Of a stretch of DNA of 64,000 nt, positions 56,850-64,000 are shown in pieces (positions within the stretch are counted from its first letter, which is position 1; every line of letters begins with the position of its first letter). The notes below the pieces were generated by a model, which was not told the origin of the DNA, did no database searches, and saw only the letters and a list, made by a program, of their open reading frames with translations. Both the position numbers and the translations under genes were made by a program. This stretch comes from Loripinus fragilis (lineage: Eukaryota; Mollusca; Bivalvia; Lucinida; Lucinidae), in contig OZ026524.1 of the NCBI GenBank assembly GCA_964019695.1, positions 66,738,223-66,802,222 of the forward strand, written 5' to 3'.

Positions 56850-57175
56850 CCAGTAAAATGCATTTAAGCCCCCCGATGGCTTAGGTTGCTGTCAGTTCTA
56901 AGGCGGTGGTTCTGTTATTGTTGTCTTGTTATTTATTGTTATTCCCATTGTGGGAGTCTTTAATTGTTCTATGTTTTGTTGTACGTTACTTTATGTCCAT
57001 TCTAGTTTTGCAATCATCTTGATGGGGAAGAGAGAGCTGGTTGCTTTGCTTAGTTTGTCTTCCTGGTGTATGGTGATTGTTGTGTGGCTCTTCCTCATGG
57101 TGCCATGGGTTTGTCTGCAGTTTATGATTGTGGTATTTCCTGATCATACTCACTTACTATTTTTGGCTCGGTCAT
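56850..57175 (+). repeat. Dispersed repeat module, plus-strand copy
   Basis: Contains CCAGTAAAATGCATTTAAGC, TTCTAAGGCGGTGGTTCTGT and CCTGATCATACTCACTTACT. Related to 43160-43530 (minus); its 3' part matches the end of the 278-bp tandem unit at 35427-35980. Confidence 0.7.
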
Positions 57176-58129
57176 AAAGTTAATCAAATTTGAAAGTACC
57201 AAGTTAAATGTATTATGTGTTTTGCAAGCTACTTTACAGTGGCTTGAGGATGTTTGAGAAGGCGAATGGGGCAACCCTTTGTAAATAAAGCAAAACTTAC
57301 TTTCAAACTTACTAACTCAGCAGAGAGATGTGATTGGTTCAAGTTAATGCATGTTATGCCATACTTTCTTGTCAATTTTACCAGGTGTTAAAAGATCACA
57401 ACATTTTCCTCTTTTGTTGGGATAAAACGACGCATAAAATGATGCTGATATGATATAAAAATATAAATTGACACACACTGACCTAATAATGTAAATATGA
57501 GAAGTAAACCATATATTACACATGTTGTTTTCGTAAATAATCTTCATTCTCTTTTTCAAGACATTTTGAGGTACGTTCTATAATTTAGAGTCACTTTTTT
57601 CTTATGTTAATGTAAACAAACACTGAAACAGTGGAAAGTATTCTCATTTAGCTAACAACTGTAGTCAGAAGGTTCCACCAGATTGTAACGAATCTACACC
57701 ATGCAAAGTCAAGTAGGTGTTATTAAAGTGTATCATATCTTTGTTCTTTTCTACTGCTGAAAGCACAATACCACTTCAGCCATTCCCAGAATTGGGTTTG
57801 GGTGTTATATATCATAAGCAGACTCATTCTTGTTGTTTTATAGCTTGTGTGTTTGCTCTATTTCTGATGGGTCGCATTGCTCATATTATTTTGTAATCAA
57901 TTCTCCAAGGATATTCTTCAAGTTCAGCATTCAGTATTTCAATGTTGCTGCAGCTCCAAGAATATACAAGACCTTGTTAGCGACATGAAAACTTTTCAGG
58001 CACAGTTGAAGCAGTTGCTCTTCACTACATGCAGATTAGGCAATATTTCTAGTGCTGCATATTCGTTAAGTTTTAATTGGTTAGCCTGCCAACCTCCTTC
58101 CGTTGCATCTAAGTAATTAATTCAAGTTT

Positions 58130-58440
58130 ACACATATACTTGGACCCAGTATAAATGGACTGGTCACTGGCGGAAATACAAAGTTATGTTGTTGTGGCTT
58201 TGTTTAAGAGCTATTTCAAAGTGTTGCAACCAATAAAATTGATTCTGAACATACAAGGTTATTCCCCGTATGCAAAGTTGAAATATTACAAGTTACAGTA
58301 AATGAAATTTAAGTTTTATCATCTTTTTAGGGTGATTTCTTCAACTTCAATATCTTCAACATACATCAGTTTTGAAAGCTAGACTCGACAACGTATTTCC
58401 AATATTTACATTTACCTGTCCCGGTATACTGGGTCCGAGA
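58130..58440 (+). repeat. Dispersed repeat shared with 12175-12720
   Basis: Shortened copy: GGACCCAGTATAAATGGACT, GGAAATACAAAGTTATGTTG and GACAACGTATTTCCAATATT are recognisable. Confidence 0.65.
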
Positions 58441-59309
58441 CATGTATAACAAATCTGGAAATTAAAAACAGATCTTTTAAGACATCCCGTTCTCTCTCGC
58501 ATTCTATGGGCTTTTGAACATATTGGTTGCCAGCAATTAGATTAAAAACTATCAAAAACTATCTAGTATTTGTTTTAAGATTTAATGCAACTTACTCGAC
58601 AAATTTGCAATGGAAATATCTATCTTAGATTGACTGGAAACATACCGAAAACGGCGACCAGTAAATATCAGATTTCCTTTCCTACGGCACGTACGTGCTT
58701 CCATACATTTTTTTGGGGGACGGCACCTCCTTTTACATCATAAATTTTAGGAAAATTTTTTCTTACGTCTACTTTTTAATAGTATGTACTACTGGTGTGG
58801 TTAAAACAATTTTTAAATGCAGCAAAATGGAAAAGTTCTTTTAAAAAACGGCATTCCGAAATTTGGTTCATGCGAGCAATAGTGCGGGAAGTATATGTTT
58901 GCGTCACTTTTAAATATCAGTTATATTTTGAGGTCGCCAACTGTTATAAGCAATACCTACCAACATAATTGAGTGGTCTGTTGCTTCAAATCGCCAATCG
59001 TATCATTTTTGTCTGGCTCTTTTCAAATTAATTTCAATCTTGAGAAAAATATCGAAGCAGACATCGGTTTTTTTTATCGTTTCCTATAGCGACGGTGTAT
59101 TACGTCACTTAAATTTGTACGGTGTACTTGAATTGCCAAAGCGAAAAAACGCAAAAATCGCATATCTTAAACTCCAATTATTCGAAAATGCCTGAATATT
59201 TTTCTGAGGACTTCTTGTTGGTCAATAAGTCATATATTATCTACATGTTCACGCCATAACGGCTTCTGAAGGAATTAGTTTGAGGTCGTAATGTAGATTG
59301 ACTGGACTA

Positions 59310-60219
59310 TAATACACTTTCCTGGATAAAACGAAAGGCCGTAGAGAGATCTACTCCTCTGAGCCGGAACCCAAATTCTCCACTGGAGCAAATTCGGATA
59401 TTCTTGGCGTGACGAAATCAAATTCCCCAAAGAGGTGTACTTCTGGTTCTGCCTTCAATCCGTGTGTACTTCAAAAACGTCCCCAAGTCAAAGAAATGAG
59501 TGATTATAGTGGCTGTAGAAAATGAAAAGTGTTGCCTTGTTACAATAATGCGCTATGCGATAGTTCTAATTTTTTACAACAATTAACCCTGGAGGCATGG
59601 GGCCTTTGGATATTCTCCGCAAAGTGTGGCGTAATTCTCAGATTTAGACGGATCAGTTTCAATATGCCTAAAGGTTATATGCGCATGCCTCGTTAATTAG
59701 GTTTAGATTTAGGAATAGGGATACATGGTACATGTGCTGCTAAAATGTCTGCATGGGGAGGCTGGAGTGAACTCTACCACTATTCAGTTTTTGCACTATT
59801 AGAGATTTGTTGGAATGTGCATATTACCTTTTTAAATTGCTTCCAATGGATCACCTATTCAGAACTTAGTGAATACAAATAGTTAACTAAAACAAAAGTA
59901 CTCAGAGTTTGAAAAGCATGAAAAAATGAAAAAGAGTGGTCTCAGCAAATGCAAAATTAAAGCACTTAGTGTTTCTAGTCTAGTAACTTTTATACGCTAT
60001 GCTATGGTTCTAAGCCAAATAAAAGCTAACCTTGTTTATTTAGCTTTAAATTATTTATGTATTTCTCACAAAATCTTATATTGTATACGTTCACTCATTC
60101 GAATTCTGAAGTGATAAAGAGTACATTGAAAATACTCCTGATTTCTTTGAACTGGGTTGCGATATATTGAAACTATTGCGATTATGCTGAACCAGTACAT
60201 TTTGTTAGGGTACATTATA
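59310..60219. other. No gene seen
   Basis: Lies upstream of the right-hand gene's first visible exon. It may be intron of that gene. No exon with consensus splice sites was recognised. Confidence 0.4.
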
Positions 60220-60380
60220 AGTATATCTGACAGGCTTCCAGATAAAAGTGCGTATTTGACAATTATTTTTCTTATTTTCAACCAAAAAATATGTTGTGGG
60301 TACTCGAAAGAACCGTCTCTATGAGACGGTTCTTTTGAGCTTCCAAAACAAATGTTAAAAAGCACGGAGAAGTAATTATT
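60220..60380 (-). repeat. Family H hairpin repeat, minus-strand copy
   Basis: Reading leftwards it matches 62060-62225. The stem GAAAGAACCGTCTC / GAGACGGTTCTTT closes on a four-base loop. It lies 60 bp upstream of the exon at 60440. Confidence 0.78.
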
Positions 60381-60439
60381 CACCATTTTTACGCTGTTTA
60401 TTTTTTTGCCTATCTATGTCTGATTCTTTGAAATTTCAG

Positions 60440-60590
60440 ATTATGCTCAACTGGTATATGGTACACTGCCAGCTTCAAATGAAAGAACTACAGGAGTATA
60501 AGATAGACCCACTGTCTCTAAACGGAACAGAACCTTTTTCTACGCTCACAATAGACCAGGTGATCATGCAAACACTGGGTGGAATAGGAG
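60440..60590 (+). CDS. Unrecognised protein, internal exon
   Basis: Bounded by a good acceptor (GAAATTTCAG at 60430-60439) and a donor (GGAG|GTAAAA at 60590/60591). Of the three frames only one is open across the whole exon, and it encodes about 50 residues beginning IMLNWYMVHCQLQMKELQEY and including LSLNGTEPFSTLTIDQVIMQ. It ends one base into a codon, which the next exon completes as Val. Composition and codon use look coding, and the amphipathic 'LQMKELQEY' stretch suggests a helix. I do not recognise the family. Upstream exons were not found in the window. Confidence 0.6.
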
Positions 60591-61933
60591 GTAAAACCAC
60601 ATTCTCGCGAGACCTGACGATACCTCATCTAGATCTCTCGCATTTCGCGCATTGAATTATGGGTAGCTAGCGATAACACACTAGTCCCATTCAATTCAGA
60701 ATATTTTGGAAATATCGTGAAGAAGCCCATTTTTGAAAGTTAACCATTTCTATTAGTTAATATTTTCTGAATGTAAAGCCCTGAGTCACGCAAGCAGTGA
60801 TCTCAAACAATATTTTAATGAAAATGGCGGATGAATGGCTGCTCAGTCCCAGTATGCACCGAGCGAAAGGCGACAGGTTAGTACGTGATGGAGTGCCTCC
60901 TGTGTGTGACAATGGGTAAAACCACGTACAAGTCACACGGCAATATCTCCGTACATACGTGACCCACACGATTGCACCTAATTTTAGCCAAAAATGCGGA
61001 TGACCTAGTCGCGATAAAATCTCCTAGACCAGCCTGCGCATACGCCCAATCTGATCGGCGCCTTAGTATTAGCATTCTGGAGCTAGGGCCAGAATTATTT
61101 TATTAGTTCATTTACGGGATTTTTTTCAGATTTAGGGTTGGGGGACGAAAAAACAAAGTCCTGAAAAAGACCAGTTGATTGGTCATTTTTTGAGCTTTTT
61201 TTAATATCTCAAGAACAAATAGTAAAAGTAGTAAAGTAAACCAACAGTCTGTATTTAATCTCTAAATATTTCATAATTTCCCTAAATATCTGCATATGAC
61301 AATCACTTTTAACAGTGTCACTCTTATTTATTTTTTCAACGAAACACATAATATTTAGAGTCGACGAATAAAAAGAACAAAAAATTAGAATTTTATTTTT
61401 GTTACTTTCCGGAAAATTACAGTAGGAGGGTTTGTAAATTAACTTATAAAAAATTTGGCCTGAATAACTAAGCTTGATTCATGCAAAATACCTATATATT
61501 ATTCTAGTTAGTCTCTGTAGCTGAACAGGTCCCAAGGTTATAAAACTTTCACTTCACTTTGCACGAAATTTTATCTGCTTATAAAATTTAAAATAGCGAC
61601 AAATAAAGAAGTGTCTTGCGTTATGTCTCTCAGATGTTGTATTAATCATGCTGATAAATGTTTAAATGCCAACAATTGTTGGCATTTTAACATTTATGAG
61701 CAGGATAAATTTCGTGCTCAGCTGAGTTGAGTATGAAAAAGGTTTTATAACCTTGGGGCCTGGCTTGTTTCAACCTGAATAATTTGCCACAAAAAATGAA
61801 TTTTAGATAATGAAATAAGTTTGCAAATTATGATCTGCAACCCCTGGGGTAAATAATGGAAATGTATAACATCACCCCATATGGATGAAACCATTCGACA
61901 TAAATAAGTTAAAATGTTTTCTTTTTGTTTCAG
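60591..61933 (+). other. Intron of the unrecognised gene
   Basis: 1,343 bp with GT..AG ends and matching phase. It contains a family G fragment (61015-61075) and a complete family I MITE (61528-61760) only about 170 bp upstream of the acceptor. Confidence 0.55.
61528..61760 (+). repeat. Family I MITE, copy 3
   Basis: GGTCCCAAGGTTATAAAAC at the left, its complement GTTTTATAACCTTGGGGCC at the right, and the central palindrome CCAACAATTGTTGG. Confidence 0.82.
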
Positions 61934-62042
61934 TGGCCCAAAATCTAATGTTAGCTGACGATGGAATGATCTTAGCAGAATTAGATATGAGGCTATCACA
62001 AGACCAATTCAATAACTTATACGAACAGCCATCGAGTAATGA
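61934..62042 (+). CDS. Unrecognised protein, following exon (last or internal)
   Basis: Acceptor CTTTTTGTTTCAG ends at 61933. Joined to the previous exon in phase, it reads ...GGIG-VAQNLMLADDGMILAELDM... then SQDQFNNLYEQPSS, an acidic stretch. The end is ambiguous. Reading on gives Asn-Glu and a TAA at 62044-62046, but GA|GTAAGT at 62042/62043 is a strong donor, so the exon may splice onwards. The two possibilities share the same bases. Function unknown. Confidence 0.6.
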
Positions 62043-62059
62043 GTAAGTTACCCCCTGTT

Positions 62060-62225
62060 CAGCGATTTTTATCAGCGGAAAATGTGATTAATTTCTTATT
62101 CGCCAGTTTCAACGTGTGTTTTGGGTGCTCAAAAGAACCGTCTCATCGAGACGGTTCTTTTGAGTACCCACAACATATGTTTTGGTTGAGAAATAAGAAA
62201 AATAGTTTTCGTTTGTGCACTCTTA
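62060..62225 (+). repeat. Family H hairpin repeat, best-preserved stem
   Basis: GGGTGCTCAAAAGAACCGTC at 62123 pairs with GACGGTTCTTTTGAGTACCC ending 62169, with one mismatch and a loop of TCATCGA-type bases. The flanks AACGTGTGTTTT and ACAACATATGTTTTGG follow. Confidence 0.85.
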
Positions 62226-62335
62226 TCTGGAGGCCTGTAAGGGACCCTCCCCACATGCCCTAATAACGTCATTGTCAGTGCATGACATGACCATCAACAT
62301 GAACTGCGCAACCAGTGAATGTTCAGACCAGTATG

Positions 62336-62553
62336 GTCTCGAGGTTATCAAACCTTTTTCATGCTCAACTCAATTAGGCATGAAATTGTATCCTGGTCAC
62401 ATATGTTAAAACGTCAACAATTGTTGGCATTTTAACATTTATTAGAAGGATAAATACAACATCTGAGAGTTTGAAAGAAAAACACATCTTTATCATTCAG
62501 CATTTTAGCTTTTATAAGCATTTGAAATTTAATGCTCAGTTGAGTTGTGGCCA
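62336..62553 (+). repeat. Family I MITE, truncated copy 4
   Basis: Has the left arm (GAGGTTATCAAACCTTTTTC, CATGCTCAACTCAATTAGGC) and the central CAACAATTGTTG, but ends after GCTCAGTTGAGTTG without the terminal inverted repeat. Confidence 0.72.
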
Positions 62554-62689
62554 TTTATTAATCTCTAAATAAAATACTAGTGGTTTACAGTTTTGGTAAC
62601 GCTGTGTATTGACGGCCGTAACAACGTTGCGTATATTTGGCAAAAATCTTAGCGTTTTCAAGCCAAAAACGCGATTTCAAAGAATTTTA

Positions 62690-62815
62690 AGGGTCGTGCA
62701 CCTGTATTACTGAATTTATTAAACTCATTGCGAAAAGATTACCTCTTTTCCCCAACTCGTTTAATAAATTCAATAAAACATGAGCACTCACGTTAGATCC
62801 TCTATACCACGTGAT
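62690..62815 (+). repeat. Dispersed repeat shared with 53750-53885
   Basis: CAACTCGTTTAATAAATTCA, AACATGAGCACTCACGTTAG and ATCCTCTATACC are shared; part is also found at 3475-3560. Confidence 0.65.
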
Positions 62816-62819
62816 TTTA

Positions 62820-64000
62820 ACCATATGGAACAAACACATTTTGAGTCAATAACGCTCGACTCAGGTTAAAAAACTAATTCGTATGTCGTGACACATAATA
62901 AAGCTAAAACAGTACAGCGCAGTTACCCCGCATTGGTTTCTAGTTTGATTTGCATGTTTCATCTTTTCATGAAATTCAGGCATTTGCGAGATTATTCAAG
63001 TCAACCTTGCTTTTTTCGAGAATATGGGACACACACACACGCCCGTCAGTGAGTCAAAAGATGTCGAAATTAAATAAAAGAGGCCTTTGCAAACAGTGAA
63101 AGTGGTCAGAATTCTCGCCTATGAGGCAGCCAGGCTTGTTTTGCTCACGAAATGTCATAATGCTACCTTTTACAGCGGTAACGAGCTATGACAGAAAAAC
63201 CCATACGGGACACACCACGATCTGTTGGGTTATGGGACACACAAGAATATTTTAACAGATTGGTAATTTAAAGTTCTTCTATGCGAGCTGTATGCTATAC
63301 CTTTACAATAAGCTTTGTGCACTGTGCTCGATCTAGAAAAATTTAAAGGTTGGAAATTTCACTTTACTTCAGAGAAAGCAAAATACTGCCCAATATTTCC
63401 CCAATTCACATAATGCTTAAGATTGTCCACTCTATCCTTTGATGAAAAGTGGTCCACTTTCCAATGTGCCCCTTTAGATTGAACACTGCTAGTATTTTGT
63501 ATAGAAGCAGCCTTTCGTGTGTTGTGCTTACCACACATCTGCTTCTGTCAACGATAAAGTACAAGGCCAAGGCGTTTAAGGATATTATTATGAAACAAAT
63601 AAGCCAATACAGAGGCGACAACTTTAATATTTACACGTGCATGTAGGCGTGCACTGGCTGTTGAAGTTTAATAAAAAAAAAAGAGGGATATACGTCATCA
63701 AAGTCTATTTGTATGCCTTATGTGTAGCGTGTTTAGCTCTGACTAGTCAGACACAACAGCGGTTTGAATATCGCGTGTGTTACTAGCCAAATGAAATTAA
63801 TTAGTATTGTTCCTGCAGTGGTATGTATCAATGGTTGACTGTCACCTTGTTGACTTTGTATATACTTTCAATATACTGATTCACTTTATGTCGTGATCAA
63901 CTTGAAAAGACATGGGGCGAATTAATTGTTAATGCTAATGCATTTATGATGCATTATTCTTTTCAAGTTATTCAAGGCAATGATAAATTCATCAGTTTTT
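62820..64000. other. No gene seen
   Basis: AT-rich sequence to the end of the window. Overlapping opposite-strand frames of 65-71 codons at 63406-63646 show no conserved features. Confidence 0.4.

Larger units (their letters stand above)
54004..59309. mobile_element. Element E: 5.3-kb inverted-repeat element
   Basis: Left TAGTCCAGTCAATTTAC and CCTCAAACAAATTCCTTCAG; right, read on the minus strand, TAGTCCAGTCAATCTAC and CCTCAAACTAATTCCTTCAG. The inverted repeat is about 55 bp with a small indel. No transposase was recognised. The interior contains dispersed repeats (56850-57175, 58130-58440) and a cluster of ACGTTAC-type motifs (54930-56680) similar to those in element F. I could not define a clear target duplication (left flank ...GTTAAT, right flank TAATAC). 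Confidence 0.65.

Noticed and set aside
57877..58116. 79-codon frame with a Lys/Gln/Leu-rich, helix-like stretch
   Set aside because: The composition is somewhat protein-like, but it lies in element E, has no identifiable splice sites in phase with the exon at 60440, and matches no family I know.

Overview
This window is animal nuclear DNA, most likely from a bivalve mollusc. The base composition is AT-rich, genes are split into exons with GT..AG introns, tRNA-derived SINEs occur, and several repeats have the look of bivalve satellite or Helitron-like families: a tetranucleotide microsatellite, then a core of roughly 160-bp tandem units, or a 3' end that folds as AGCTCACC...GGTGAGCTAA. Species is not determinable by eye. 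There are no operons, CRISPR arrays or rRNA genes.

Only two protein-coding genes are supported, both partial. At the left, on the minus strand, is the 5' part of a Kelch-like (BTB-BACK-Kelch) gene: exon 1 at 8618-8978 (BTB), exon 2 at 7355-7859 (BACK) and exon 3 at about 1992-2186 (linker and start of the Kelch propeller). The rest lies outside the window. At the right, on the plus strand, two exons (60440-60590 and 61934 to about 62042) join in phase into an acidic protein segment I do not recognise.

The remaining ~50 kb is layered mobile DNA. A LINE reverse transcriptase relic starts at about 11950. It is split by a 3.3-kb inverted-repeat element ('A', 12001-15314) and again by a 602-bp Mutator-like MITE ('D', 15867-16468), and the relic resumes on the far side of each insertion. 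Element 'B' (17425-28002) has the same design as A, with terminal arrays of 16-bp units GGGGCG-(AAAC or TTTT)-GACTAG. Its right terminus is interrupted by element 'C' (23104-27981). A second copy of C lies inverted at 37861-42738. The two C copies are exactly 4,878 bp each with no net length change, differ by about 1% substitutions, and each has its own 3-bp target duplication (TAG and TTA), so they are independent recent insertions. C carries an old reverse-transcriptase relic and many AAGATGGCGGCC-type motifs near its ends.

Between the C copies (28-37.8 kb) are MITEs, short tandem duplications and a Penelope-like reverse transcriptase relic on the minus strand (about 36000-37500). The 42.7-60 kb stretch holds a SINE inserted in a MITE, a 36-bp minisatellite built on a palindromic E-box, and two further inverted-repeat elements (about 49.2-51.2 kb and 54.0-59.3 kb) that share a recurring GTGAATTACGTTACC-like motif. 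Names A to I for elements are mine, for reference within this annotation.
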